A stretch of 64,000 nucleotides of DNA, taken from NCBI GenBank assembly GCA_958445065.1, contig CAUCQW010000005.1:52424-116423 (forward strand). The letters run 5' to 3'. Of this stretch, positions 26,679-34,922 are shown in pieces (the first letter of the stretch is position 1; each line of letters opens with the position of its first letter). The DNA is from an uncultured Collinsella sp. Its GTDB lineage: Bacteria; Actinomycetota; Coriobacteriia; Coriobacteriales; Coriobacteriaceae. The notes beneath the pieces were generated by a model, which saw nothing but the letters and a program-made list of their open reading frames with translations, had not been told where the DNA came from and searched no databases. Both the position numbers and the translations under genes were made by a program.

Positions 26679-28124
26679 ATGCTCATGCTTGACTACAATT
26701 TGGAAAAACGCGGCGAAGCATCGCTCTATGAATATGTTTACCAGCAAATTCGAGACGATATTGTTGCTGGGCGCATTGCGGCGGGGGAGCATCTTCCGTC
26801 TAAGCGCGCCTTTGCCAGCCATCTGGGAATCAGTGTCATTACCATCGAGAATGCATATAGCCAGCTACTTGCCGAGGGCTATATTTGCTCAATGCCGCGT
26901 CGTGGCTACTACGCTTGCGAGCTTCCGGATGCACCAGTTTTGCCTTTGGCTACGGGGAGTATCGACCGAGATGCCGTCTCTGTGGGCCCCAGCGCGCATG
27001 ATGTCAACAGACAGGTCGAGCGATTCGACGCACTTTCTCCTTCCGCTTTGGAGGCGGCGCGACTTTGGCAAAGCGCGCTACGGGCGACGCTGGCATCCGA
27101 AGACGAACGCGAGATCTTTTCGCCCGCACCGGCACAGGGCACCGCTCGGCTACGACGCGCAATTGCTCACCATCTGCGCGGGACAAGGGGCATGAATATC
27201 GATCCTAATAACATTGTTATCGGCGCGGGCGCCCAGCTGCTCGATACCATGTTGGTTCAGTTGCTTGGCGCTGACAAGGTGTATGCCGTTGAGGACCCGG
27301 GCTATTTGCGTCTGACGCGCATCTACCAGGCTATGGGCTGCAAAGTTCGACATATCCCGTTGGATGATGAGGGCGTGGACTTGAACACTCTGCAGAAAAG
27401 CGGGACCGATGTCCTTCACCTGATGCCGTCCCATCAGTATCCGACCGGCCTTGTGACGAGCATTGCGCGCCGATATGCGCTGCTGAGCTGGGCCGCCGAG
27501 CGACCAGGTCGGTATCTCATTGAGGATGACTTTGATTGCGAGTTTCGTCTAGCCGGCAAGCCGATTCCCGCGCTCGCGTCGATCGATGCCGCTCAATCGG
27601 TCATCTACACCAACACGTTTTCGAAGAGCCTTTCATCGGCGTTGCGTCTAGCGTACATGGTGTTGCCTGATGAGCTAATTGAGCGGTTTAGGCGCAACCT
27701 TGGTTTTTACGCCTCGTCGGTGAGTTCTGTTGACCAGGTCGCTTTGGCTCGTTTGCTGGAATCGGGTGATTACGAGCGACATGCGAACCGCGTACGCGTT
27801 CGTGCTCGCGAGGCGCGTGATGGCCTGGCGTCGCTTGTGCGGAAAGCGTTTCCGGCAGGGGAGGTCTCGATTGAGCATGCAGACGCGGGTCTTTACTGCA
27901 CTGTATTTGCGGAGCGCGGAACGGGCGGAAGCTCTTTTGCGCGGGCTCTCACGCGCTCGGGCATTCCGTTCATCGATATCAGTGACTGTTATTGGTGCGC
28001 CGATGGCGCATTTGTTCCTGAAAACTCAACTCAAATTCTTGTCCAGTATGACGACCTGAGTCCGAAAGTGCTTAATACCTTGGAATTGCAGCTAATGGGG
28101 GAGCTCTGCAATCTAAGTGAGTAG
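26679..28124 (+). CDS. pdxR: PdxR, MocR-type GntR/aminotransferase regulator
   Basis: A 481-residue protein with an N-terminal GntR winged helix (residues about 10-75, ASHLGISVITIENAYSQLLA) and a C-terminal fold-type I aminotransferase domain. Lys316, in TNTFSKSL, is the PLP-binding lysine. The start is the ATG at 26679 behind AGGTCAGG. Divergent pdxST and paired direct repeats make PdxR the natural reading: it senses PLP and activates pdxST. The last four residues, NLSE, and the stop codon come from the inverted-repeat element starting at 28113. The native C-terminus may therefore have been replaced. Confidence 0.88.
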   Translation: MLMLDYNLEKRGEASLYEYVYQQIRDDIVAGRIAAGEHLPSKRAFASHLGISVITIENAYSQLLAEGYICSMPRRGYYACELPDAPVLPLATGSIDRDAVSVGPSAHDVNRQVERFDALSPSALEAARLWQSALRATLASEDEREIFSPAPAQGTARLRRAIAHHLRGTRGMNIDPNNIVIGAGAQLLDTMLVQLLGADKVYAVEDPGYLRLTRIYQAMGCKVRHIPLDDEGVDLNTLQKSGTDVLHLMPSHQYPTGLVTSIARRYALLSWAAERPGRYLIEDDFDCEFRLAGKPIPALASIDAAQSVIYTNTFSKSLSSALRLAYMVLPDELIERFRRNLGFYASSVSSVDQVALARLLESGDYERHANRVRVRAREARDGLASLVRKAFPAGEVSIEHADAGLYCTVFAERGTGGSSFARALTRSGIPFIDISDCYWCADGAFVPENSTQILVQYDDLSPKVLNTLELQLMGELCNLSE

Positions 28125-28233
28125 ACTTTTGGTACTTTGGCGACCAGGCCGTTTTGCCACAAGCTATCTACCTGTGGTTTTGAGAAGCAGGATGACCGGT
28201 CTGATCGGGATGTTCCAAAAAGTCTACTCACTT
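28113..28233. mobile_element. MITE-like inverted-repeat element, copy A
   Basis: About 121 bases with near-perfect terminal inverted repeats of 18-19 bases (AAGTGAGTAGACTTTTGG and complement). The interior shares CGTTTTGC and TACCTGTGG blocks with copies at 29531 and 39562. The left end overlaps the last codons of pdxR and provides its TAG. No coding capacity and no transposase nearby. Confidence 0.75.
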
Positions 28234-28265
28234 GCCGTGCAAAGCTTCCGCATGAGAAAAAATGA

Positions 28266-28331
28266 GTTTTCAACAGGGCTTCGTCCAGCTCTTGGCAAGC
28301 TTTTGGCCAGTTGGGGAGGGCTGTTGAAAAC
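28266..28331. repeat. Inverted repeat in front of the DUF559/AbiEi-like gene
   Basis: GTTTTCAACAG at 28266-28276 and CTGTTGAAAAC at 28321-28331 are exact complements 44 bases apart, inside the 290-base gap between pdxR and the next gene. This could be an operator or a long-range hairpin. The rest of the gap holds copy A and no gene. Confidence 0.6.
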
Positions 28332-28414
28332 TTAGCAGTCCGTTCGGTGCCATTTTTGTTGCGTTTGCGCCAATGGGAGACCGACTGGGTTGAAATCCGT
28401 GTTTTCCTGTGCCT

Positions 28415-29542
28415 ATGAAGGATCTACTTTGTGACATATCGGCTTTTAGGTACTGGCGTTTGCCTCCTCAAGTCCGCGCTTTGTGCCCGCCGCTTCCACG
28501 ACCGGAAGAAGACCGGCAGCGATATGATCTCGCCCGCAACCCGACAGCTGCGGTTGCGCTCGGTTTTCCGTTGTATACATTGGTTCGGACGAGAAACAAA
28601 CGGACTTGCCCTGCCAGCATTAAGCAGCGGCTGTTTCTTGGTGAGCTCCCCAGGGAATCCGTGCTGGAAACGGAGCATGGATTTTTGGTTACGTCTCCTC
28701 TACTGACGGCATTTATCATGTCGCGGCATCTGACGGATCTCCAACTTCTTTTTGTATTGGCGGAGATGTGCGGCTTGTTTGCGGTGTGCGCCCTGCCGAC
28801 GGCACTCGAGGCGGAGCTTTCGCGTGCAATTGATTCGGGTGCGATTTCGACAACGTTCGGTTGGGTGCGCTGCCCGTCCGAGAGCGGCGCCGCTTCAAAT
28901 TTATGGCGTCGAGACGCTTTGGTTTTGGGCGGAGACCTTGACCGTTTTTGTTCAGATGTTTGCGGGATACGTTACGGCAATAGATTTAGGACGGTGTCGC
29001 AACTTGTTCCATTGGGTGCCGCGTCGCCTTTTGAGGTCGAGGCGTATTTGCTACTTGCACTGCCGCGATCCCTGGGAGGCGTAGGCTTTTGCGACATAGA
29101 GCTTAATGTTGAAGTGATGCTAAGCACAAGTGCTCGAGCGATTGTGGGAAAGTCCCGTGTATATATCGACATACTTCTGTCTTCGCCGGACGGCAGGCGA
29201 CAGGTGGCCATTGAATGTCAGGGAAAGGCCTCGCACGGACGCGCAGGGGATGGCTTGCGTGACGCTGACCGCATGACGGCCCTTCAGGCCATGGGCTACG
29301 ATGTGCTTCTCCTGACACACAGACAGATATCGGATGAGGATAGATTCCGCGCGATCGTTAAGGCCGTATGCAGGATGCTCGATGCTGAATATCGTGATAA
29401 AAGCTCAGATGAGCAAAGGGCTGAGACATTACTCAGGTCTGAACTATTCGTTGACTGGACAAAATTGGGAGTAATCGACGGAAAGATGCCCGTTAGACAC
29501 AAAATGGCTCGATCGTGGACGGCTGCGAATCTAAGTGAGTAG
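28415..29542 (+). CDS. DUF559/Vsr-like nuclease domain protein with AbiEi-like N-terminal half
   Basis: A 375-residue protein. The first half carries a stretch like that of AbiEi-type antitoxin and regulator proteins (FLVTSPLLTAFIMSRHL). The second half resembles the DUF559/Vsr branch of PD-(D/E)XK nucleases: YIDILL supplies an Asp, IECQGKASHG the Glu-x-x-Lys-like pair, and DADRMTALQAMGYDVLLLT the final helix and strand. Function is unknown; roles in defence or toxin-antitoxin control are conceivable. The start is uncertain: ATG 28415 or GTG 28409, neither with a clear ribosome binding site. By eye it is AT-richer than its neighbours. It is framed by two element copies, and its stop lies in the second. 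Confidence 0.75.
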   Translation: MKDLLCDISAFRYWRLPPQVRALCPPLPRPEEDRQRYDLARNPTAAVALGFPLYTLVRTRNKRTCPASIKQRLFLGELPRESVLETEHGFLVTSPLLTAFIMSRHLTDLQLLFVLAEMCGLFAVCALPTALEAELSRAIDSGAISTTFGWVRCPSESGAASNLWRRDALVLGGDLDRFCSDVCGIRYGNRFRTVSQLVPLGAASPFEVEAYLLLALPRSLGGVGFCDIELNVEVMLSTSARAIVGKSRVYIDILLSSPDGRRQVAIECQGKASHGRAGDGLRDADRMTALQAMGYDVLLLTHRQISDEDRFRAIVKAVCRMLDAEYRDKSSDEQRAETLLRSELFVDWTKLGVIDGKMPVRHKMARSWTAANLSE

Positions 29543-29653
29543 ACTTTTGGCACTTTGGCGACTAGGTCGTTTTGCAACAAGGCATTTACCTGCGGCTTTA
29601 TAAAGTGATATGGATGGTCTGCTCGGCAAGTTCCAAAAAGTCTACTCACTTAG
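29531..29653. mobile_element. MITE-like inverted-repeat element, copy B
   Basis: A 123-base copy with intact ends CTAAGTGAGTAGACTTTT and AAAAGTCTACTCACTTAG. By eye it matches copy A at roughly three quarters of positions. Its left end supplies the codons NLSE and TAG that end the DUF559-like gene, exactly as copy A does for pdxR. Confidence 0.75.
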
Positions 29654-29723
29654 TTTTTGACGAGAAGCCGATGCCGAAGGCGGTCCTATTTCAGGTAGTT
29701 AACAAGTTTATGAGGCACGAAAA

Positions 29724-29749
29724 AGGCCCGAACCATGCGGTCCGGGCCT
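29724..29749 (-). terminator. Terminator of the rubrerythrin gene
   Basis: On the minus strand, AGGCCCGGA and TCGGGCCT pair with a small mismatch and are followed by TTTTTC, 35 bases after the stop codon. Confidence 0.85.
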
Positions 29750-29783
29750 CATCGAGCTAGAGGTTATGTCTCAGGTTGCTGGC

Positions 29784-30344
29784 TTAGCCGAAGTAGCGCT
29801 TGAGCAGGCCGGCGAAAGCCTTGCCGTGGCGAGCCTCGTCGCGAGCCATCTCGTGCACGGTGTCGTGGATGGCATCGAGGCCAGCGGCCTTGGCGCGCTT
29901 AGCAAGATCGGTCTTGCCGGCGGTGGCGCCGTTCTCGGCCTCAACGCGCATCTCGAGGTTCTTCTTGGTGGAGTCGGTCACGACCTCGCCCAGGAGCTCG
30001 GCGAACTTGGCGGCATGCTCGGCCTCCTCGTGGGCAGCCTTCTCCCAGTACAGGCCGATCTCGGGATAACCCTCGCGATGAGCGACGCGAGCCATGGCCA
30101 GGTACATACCGACCTCGGAGCACTCGCCCTCAAAGTTGGCGCGCAGGTCGGCAACGATGTCCTCGGAGACGCCCTCCATCTTGGCGACGCCCACGACGTG
30201 CTCGGCAGCCCACTCGAGCTGACCCTCCTCCTGCTTCAGGAAACGAGAACCGGGAACGCCGCACTGGGGGCACTTAAAATCCTCGGGCAGCTGGTCGCCG
30301 TCGAACTCTTCCACATAACCGCAAACGGGGCAAACAAACTTCAT
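29784..30344 (-). CDS. Reverse-type rubrerythrin
   Basis: A 186-residue non-haem iron protein with the rubredoxin domain at the N-terminus (C5, C8, C25, C28) rather than at the C-terminus as in classical rubrerythrin. The di-iron four-helix domain follows, with [18 protein letters not shown] and EARHGKAF ligands. Such proteins reduce hydrogen peroxide and protect anaerobes from oxygen. The start is the ATG at 30344 behind GAAAGGA. Monocistronic, with its own terminator, and divergent from the alcohol dehydrogenase gene. Confidence 0.92.
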   Translation of the reverse strand: MKFVCPVCGYVEEFDGDQLPEDFKCPQCGVPGSRFLKQEEGQLEWAAEHVVGVAKMEGVSEDIVADLRANFEGECSEVGMYLAMARVAHREGYPEIGLYWEKAAHEEAEHAAKFAELLGEVVTDSTKKNLEMRVEAENGATAGKTDLAKRAKAAGLDAIHDTVHEMARDEARHGKAFAGLLKRYFG

Positions 30345-30566
30345 GATTCGATCCTTTCGATCGATGGCGATTGTGCGCTCGTCCGGTCCCGTAAGGGCCC
30401 TCTCCGGACGTGCGTCTTGACGAGTTCTATTATCCATAAATGCAACCAAATGTGAAGCCTATTAGGAATGATTTTTAATAAAACAATTTTGAGATATGAA
30501 GATGTTGATTGATTAACGATTGGCAGGCCGTCTTTGACCGCCGCTGAGTACAATCGGGCGAGCAAA

Positions 30567-30582
30567 TGTTGACCTATCAACA
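30567..30582. promoter_or_regulatory. Rex-like palindrome upstream of alcohol dehydrogenase
   Basis: TGTTGA-CCTA-TCAACA is a perfect 6-4-6 dyad, 18 bases before the ATG. It matches the layout of the clostridial Rex site (TTGTTAA-N4-TTAACAA), with transitions. A redox sensor controlling an alcohol/aldehyde dehydrogenase operon would be conventional. Confidence 0.5.
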
Positions 30583-30600
30583 AATGAAGGAGTTTCCTTT

Positions 30601-31821
30601 ATGCATCTAGCCCGTCGTGCCTGGTGCCGAACATATCAGACGGTTTTTCGCATTGCATTGCCGATCCTGCCCTATACCGAGCCGCGCATTTTAGAGCATG
30701 CCGAGGATGTGCCCGCGGTGCTTCAAAAGCGCTCGATCCAGAAGGTCCTTATCGTGACGGATCCCGGCATTGCCCGTCTGGGGCTCACGGCACCGCTCGA
30801 GACGGCGCTCGCATGCAGGGGGATTGGCGTTACGGTCTATGCCGAAACGCGTGCAAACCCCACGGTTTCAAACGTGGAAGAAGCGGCGTCCCTGTATCGA
30901 GAGAGCGCCTGCCAGGCCATTATCGGCTTTGGCGGTGGCTCGGCCATGGACTGTGCCAAGGGCGTGGGCGCACGCATTGCGCAGCCAAACAAGCCCATCA
31001 ACAAGATGCGTGGCCTGCTGCGGATTCATCGTCGCCTGCCGCTGCTCATCGCCGTTCCCACTACCGCCGGTACGGGAAGCGAAGTCACGCTTGCGGCGGT
31101 AATTACCGATGACGGGACGCACTACAAATACCCCATTAACGACTTTGTGCTCATCCCGCGTTTTGCAGTCCACGACCCCGAGTTTACGTGCGGCTTGCCC
31201 GCTTCCATTACGGGGCAGACGGGCATGGACGCCCTGACGCATGCCGTTGAGGCCTTTATCGGGCGAAGCACCACGCCCTATACGCGCAAGATGGCGCGAC
31301 AGGCGGTGCAGCTTATCCACGACAATTTGCTCGAGGCCTATGAACATGGTGACGACATGCGCGCTCGTCGCAATATGCTTTCGGCGGCGTATAAGGCGGG
31401 CGTTGCGTTTACCCGCTCCTATGTCGGATATGTGCATGCCATCGCGCACAGTCTGGGCGGCCGATACGGAATTCCGCACGGTTTGGCCAACGCGATCATC
31501 CTGCCGCACATGCTTCGCGCTTATGGTGACGCCGCCGCCCCCAAGCTTGCCGATCTTGCTCGCATGGCGGGCATTGCGCCGGCTACCGCGCAGGATAGTC
31601 TTGCGGCCGAGGCCTTTATCGATTGGGTCGACCGCATGAACGAGATCCTGGGAATCCCCAAATATGTCTCGGGCATTCGCCGCTCCGACATTCCCGAGAT
31701 GGCGGCGCATGCCGATGCCGAGGCCAATCCGCTGTACCCCGTTCCGCTTTTGATGGACCGCTTGGAGCTCGAGCGTATGTACGAGGTCGTCGCGGGTGGT
31801 ATGTTTGAGGACGAGAACTAG
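30601..31821 (+). CDS. Iron-containing alcohol dehydrogenase
   Basis: A 406-residue group III alcohol dehydrogenase. Nucleotide-binding GFGGGSAMD and PTTAGTGSE are present. Iron ligands are recognisable as Asp and His in GQTGMDALTHAVEAF and two His in HAIAHSLGGRYGIPHG. It probably reduces an aldehyde with NAD(P)H, disposing of reductant. The ATG at 30601 follows AAGGAG. The ALDH gene follows after only nine bases, so the two form an operon, likely for aldehyde-alcohol interconversion. Confidence 0.93.
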   Translation: MHLARRAWCRTYQTVFRIALPILPYTEPRILEHAEDVPAVLQKRSIQKVLIVTDPGIARLGLTAPLETALACRGIGVTVYAETRANPTVSNVEEAASLYRESACQAIIGFGGGSAMDCAKGVGARIAQPNKPINKMRGLLRIHRRLPLLIAVPTTAGTGSEVTLAAVITDDGTHYKYPINDFVLIPRFAVHDPEFTCGLPASITGQTGMDALTHAVEAFIGRSTTPYTRKMARQAVQLIHDNLLEAYEHGDDMRARRNMLSAAYKAGVAFTRSYVGYVHAIAHSLGGRYGIPHGLANAIILPHMLRAYGDAAAPKLADLARMAGIAPATAQDSLAAEAFIDWVDRMNEILGIPKYVSGIRRSDIPEMAAHADAEANPLYPVPLLMDRLELERMYEVVAGGMFEDEN

Positions 31822-31830
31822 GAGGGTGCC

Positions 31831-33210
31831 ATGAACACCGAGGAAATTGCGCGCATCGTCGGCGATCAGCGCACTTACTTTAAAACGCACGCTACGTTTG
31901 ATGTTGATGCCCGACGTCGCGCGCTCGTGAGTTTACGCGATGCGGTACGGGCGCACGAGGCCGATATCGCCCATGCACTCAAGACCGATTTGGGAAAGTC
32001 GCATGACGAGGCATATATGTGCGAGATCGGCACGTCGCTTTCCGAGATTCGTCATCAGATCGCTCACGTGGCTCGATGGAGTCGTCCGCGCCTGCGTCCG
32101 TGTGACCTTGCCAACGCCGTGAGCGCGTGCAAAACGCAAGCCGTGCCCTATGGCGTCACGCTCATCATGGCTCCGTGGAACTACCCGTTTTTGCTAACAC
32201 TCGAGCCGCTCGCCGGCGCCCTTGCCGCGGGCAATACCGTGGTCATCAAGCCGAGTGCCTATGCTCCGGCATCGAGCGCGGTGCTCAAGCAAATCTGTGA
32301 AGAGGCATTTGATCCGCGCCTGGTGACGGTTGTCGAGGGCGGGCGCGCCGAGAACGAAGCGTTGCTCGATGAGTGCTGGGACAAGATCTTCTTTACCGGT
32401 AGCGTTCCGGTCGGCAAGCTCGTCATGGAGCGCGCGAGTAAAAACCTCACGCCCGTGACGCTTGAGCTGGGCGGCAAGAGCCCCTGCATCGTGGATGCGA
32501 CGGCAAACTTGAAGGTCGCGGCACGGCGTATCGCCTTTGGCAAATGGCTCAACGTAGGGCAGACCTGCGTGGCGCCCGACTACCTGCTGGTCGATACGCG
32601 CGTGCACGACGAGCTGCTGGGCCTCATCAAGGAAGAGGTCCGCCGTATGTTTGGCGAGCATCCGCTCGATAACGAGGATTACGGGCATATCGTCAATGCT
32701 AAGCATTTTGCGCGCGTGCGCGGGCTGATCGATCCCGATAAGGTCGTGCTGGGAGGCACGGCGCGCGAGTCGTCGCTCAAGATTGAGCCGACGATCCTAG
32801 ACGGCGTGACCCCCGATGACGCCGTGATGCAGGAGGAGATCTTCGGTCCCATCTTGCCGGTGCTGACGTTTGAGAGCCTAGACGAGGCCGAAGCGTTTAT
32901 TACGGATCGTCCGACGCCGCTGGCCCTGTATATCTTTAGTCAGGACCGCGCAGTTCAGCAGCGCTTCGTGCGTTACGTGCCCTTTGGCGGTGGCTGTGTC
33001 AACGACACGATCATGCACTTGGCTACGAGCCATATGGGCTTTGGCGGCATGGGCGCGAGCGGTATGGGGCAGTACCATGGACGCGAGAGCTTCGATACGT
33101 TTAGCCACAAGAAGAGTATCGTGAACAAGGCAACTTGGCTGGACGTGCCGTTTCGGTATGCGCCCTACGCAAGCTGGAAGCACAAGTTCGTGCGCATGTT
33201 TGTGCATTAG
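31831..33210 (+). CDS. Aldehyde dehydrogenase (class 3-like)
   Basis: A 459-residue NAD(P)-dependent aldehyde dehydrogenase, short like the class 3/coniferyl aldehyde group. The cofactor region has APWNYPF, the catalytic Glu is in LELGGKSP, and the nucleophile Cys is in VGQTCVAPDY. The ATG follows AGGAGG, nine bases after the alcohol dehydrogenase stop. Paired with that enzyme it could oxidise or reduce medium-chain or aromatic aldehydes. The operon ends at a hairpin terminator nine bases past the stop. Confidence 0.93.
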   Translation: MNTEEIARIVGDQRTYFKTHATFDVDARRRALVSLRDAVRAHEADIAHALKTDLGKSHDEAYMCEIGTSLSEIRHQIAHVARWSRPRLRPCDLANAVSACKTQAVPYGVTLIMAPWNYPFLLTLEPLAGALAAGNTVVIKPSAYAPASSAVLKQICEEAFDPRLVTVVEGGRAENEALLDECWDKIFFTGSVPVGKLVMERASKNLTPVTLELGGKSPCIVDATANLKVAARRIAFGKWLNVGQTCVAPDYLLVDTRVHDELLGLIKEEVRRMFGEHPLDNEDYGHIVNAKHFARVRGLIDPDKVVLGGTARESSLKIEPTILDGVTPDDAVMQEEIFGPILPVLTFESLDEAEAFITDRPTPLALYIFSQDRAVQQRFVRYVPFGGGCVNDTIMHLATSHMGFGGMGASGMGQYHGRESFDTFSHKKSIVNKATWLDVPFRYAPYASWKHKFVRMFVH

Positions 33211-33218
33211 AAAAGGGC

Positions 33219-33252
33219 GCAGGTAATACGAACAAGTGTTCCTATTACCTGC
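33219..33252 (+). terminator. Terminator of the alcohol/aldehyde dehydrogenase operon
   Basis: GCAGGTAATA and TATTACCTGC form a perfect 10-base stem, extended inward by GAACA/TGTTC, followed by ATTTTG. Confidence 0.85.
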
Positions 33253-33315
33253 ATTTTGCGTTAGACTACTGTTATGGAGCACGGATGGGCCAACTCCCTT
33301 TAGAAGGGATTTGGT

Positions 33316-33399
33316 ATGAACGTAAGCGATGTTATTTCGTTATTGGCGTTGTTGATTGCGGCTATCGAACTCGGTCTGTTTATCGGCCGAATGAAATAG
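33316..33399 (+). CDS. 27-residue membrane peptide, holin-like toxin type
   Basis: A short frame with AGAAGGGA upstream encodes MNVSDVISLLALLIAAIEL and then GLFIGRMK: one hydrophobic helix with a short basic tail. Length, helix and ending resemble the small holin-like toxins annotated in Firmicutes, which are often type I toxins. Just after the stop the DNA reads CCGCCCCCGCG ... GACGGCC, a GC-rich region that could form an RNA hairpin or hold an antisense transcript. Toxicity is an inference from resemblance only. Confidence 0.6.
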   Translation: MNVSDVISLLALLIAAIELGLFIGRMK

Positions 33400-33635
33400 C
33401 CGCCCCCGCGTAAGCGAAGACGGCCACTTCTCACGATGAAAACGTGTATCGGAGTTGGCAAGACCCGCGGCAACGGGTGCCATCCGTGTTCCTATCTTAT
33501 CTGCAAGCGTTCTGTCGCGCAAGCGTTGAGGCAAACGATTGAAGGACGCAGACAGGATGTATTTGTGTCCGCACGGGACCGTAGACTTCTCAATAAGGTT
33601 ACACACCGGTTTATCCGGCCGTTAGAGGAGCTGCT
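33400..33635. other. Gap after the small peptide gene
   Basis: Two overlapping frames cross this 236-base stretch, but neither has a ribosome binding site or a protein-like composition. It could carry an antisense RNA for the peptide gene; nothing definite is seen. Confidence 0.3.
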
Positions 33636-33962
33636 ATGTACGAGCCTTCGCGTGTTCTTCTGTCGTTTCATATCGCAGGATTTCAATATGCCGACGGCGC
33701 TTTGGTCCTAGGCGATCTTAAAGCGGGCGATAAACTGACACTGTGTGCCGAGCGCGATAATCCCCATGATCCCGAGGCAGTTGCGATCTACTATGGCAAG
33801 ACCAAACTTGGCTGCGTTCCGGGAAACGAGGTCGGTCCACTGTCCTTGATGATGTATTACGGCCACGAGGACGTGTTTGAGGCCCGCGTGCAACAGGTTG
33901 CCCCCGAGCGCAGCCCGTGGCACCAGGTGCGCGTTGGCCTCTATGTGGTGGATGCCCGCTAA
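33636..33962 (+). CDS. HIRAN domain protein
   Basis: A 108-residue stand-alone HIRAN domain. The core stretches are FHIAGFQYADG, LTLCAERDNPHDPEAVAIYY and KLGCVPGNE. HIRAN domains recognise damaged or single-stranded DNA ends in HLTF/Rad5 helicases; single-domain bacterial forms are of unknown role. The ATG follows AGAGGAG. A 59-residue acidic protein gene follows after 18 bases and is probably in the same operon. Confidence 0.88.
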   Translation: MYEPSRVLLSFHIAGFQYADGALVLGDLKAGDKLTLCAERDNPHDPEAVAIYYGKTKLGCVPGNEVGPLSLMMYYGHEDVFEARVQQVAPERSPWHQVRVGLYVVDAR

Positions 33963-33980
33963 TCGGTAAGGGAGGCTGCC

Positions 33981-34160
33981 ATGCTTGACGACGATGACCT
34001 GTTCGATTTGACGGATGATCCGTTTGAGTGGGATATGCTACTCGATGACGATGAGCTGGAGCAGGATCGCAAAAAGCAAAAGGATAAGAACGCCCAGGGC
34101 AAAGGTTCGAATAAAAAGGACGAGTGCCGCCGCGGACTGTTCGGCGGGCTCTTTGGCTAA
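33981..34160 (+). CDS. Small acidic/basic bipartite protein (59 residues)
   Basis: A short frame with a good ribosome binding site (AAGGGAGG), 18 bases after the HIRAN gene. The first 30 residues are very acidic (MLDDDDLFDLTDDPFEWD), the next stretch is Lys-rich (KKQKDKNAQGKGSNKK), and it ends CRRGLFGGLFG. It is probably unstructured and may bind a partner or nucleic acid. I do not recognise a family. Confidence 0.65.
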   Translation: MLDDDDLFDLTDDPFEWDMLLDDDELEQDRKKQKDKNAQGKGSNKKDECRRGLFGGLFG

Positions 34161-34226
34161 CCGCCGCATCGCTGTGTCTGTATACTTAGCACGAGTTGGA
34201 TGCATTGCGAAATGAGGGCATAGACG

Positions 34227-34772
34227 ATGATGTGGTTTACCGCCGACCTGCACCTGGGCGATACGAATATCTTGCACGACATGGATCGACCGTTTGATTC
34301 GGTCGAGGAGATGAACCGCAAGGTCATCGATGCCATCAATGAGTGCGTGGCTGCGGACGACCGCCTCTATATCCTGGGAGACTTTACGTATCGCTTGCCC
34401 ATGGCGGAGGCGGTGCGCCTGCGCGAGCGTATCGAATGCAAGAATGCGACGCTCATCCGCGGTAACCATGACGGCGACTGGGAAGATCCCGACGCCCCGC
34501 AAATTTGGGAAGACGTGCGCGATTACCTGGAGATTGCTCCCGGCTATGCCAAGGGTCATCGTCTGGTGATGAGCCACTACCCCATGCTCAGCTGGAACGG
34601 CAAGGCACGTGGCGCCATTATGCTGCATGGGCATATCCACAGCAGGGGTGACCGCACCAACGCACGCAACCGCGATCGCGAGCGCCCCATTTACCGCTAC
34701 GATGTGGGCCTCGACGCCAATGACTACAAGCCCGTAAGTCGTGATCAAATCCTCGGCTATTTTGGACTGTAA
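34227..34772 (+). CDS. Metallophosphoesterase, calcineurin-like
   Basis: A 181-residue single-domain phosphoesterase. All metal motifs are visible: TADLHLGD, GDFTYR, RGNHD, SHYP and HGHIHSR. It is close to the small phage- and plasmid-associated phosphoesterase group; the substrate is unknown. The start is ATG 34227 or the adjacent ATG 34230, behind GAGGG. It lies 66 bases after the small acidic protein gene and could share its transcript. Confidence 0.9.
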   Translation: MMWFTADLHLGDTNILHDMDRPFDSVEEMNRKVIDAINECVAADDRLYILGDFTYRLPMAEAVRLRERIECKNATLIRGNHDGDWEDPDAPQIWEDVRDYLEIAPGYAKGHRLVMSHYPMLSWNGKARGAIMLHGHIHSRGDRTNARNRDRERPIYRYDVGLDANDYKPVSRDQILGYFGL

Positions 34773-34790
34773 TTTTCAAACTGTCACTCA

Positions 34791-34827
34791 AACCACCACA
34801 AAGGGGACAGGCACCTTTGTGGTGGTT
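34791..34827. repeat. Hairpin repeat with GGGACAGG core, second family
   Basis: AACCACCACAAAGG and CCTTTGTGGTGGTT pair perfectly around GGACAGGCA. The stem differs from the 6958/24939/48963 family, but the loop keeps the same GGGACAGG core. It lies in the gap between the phosphoesterase and DUF2130 genes and could also terminate transcription. Confidence 0.75.
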
Positions 34828-34922
34828 CTGGCGCCGTTGCCATTATGGCGGCGGCGCCTTTTTTGTCCGTGCGGCGCGGTAGAGTGTAGGCGGTCGAAAT
34901 TTGCGTCCATCGAGGAGCTGCT

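Noticed and set aside
33436..33711. 91-codon frame upstream of the HIRAN gene
   Set aside because: It lacks a ribosome binding site, overlaps the HIRAN start in another frame and has no protein-like pattern.
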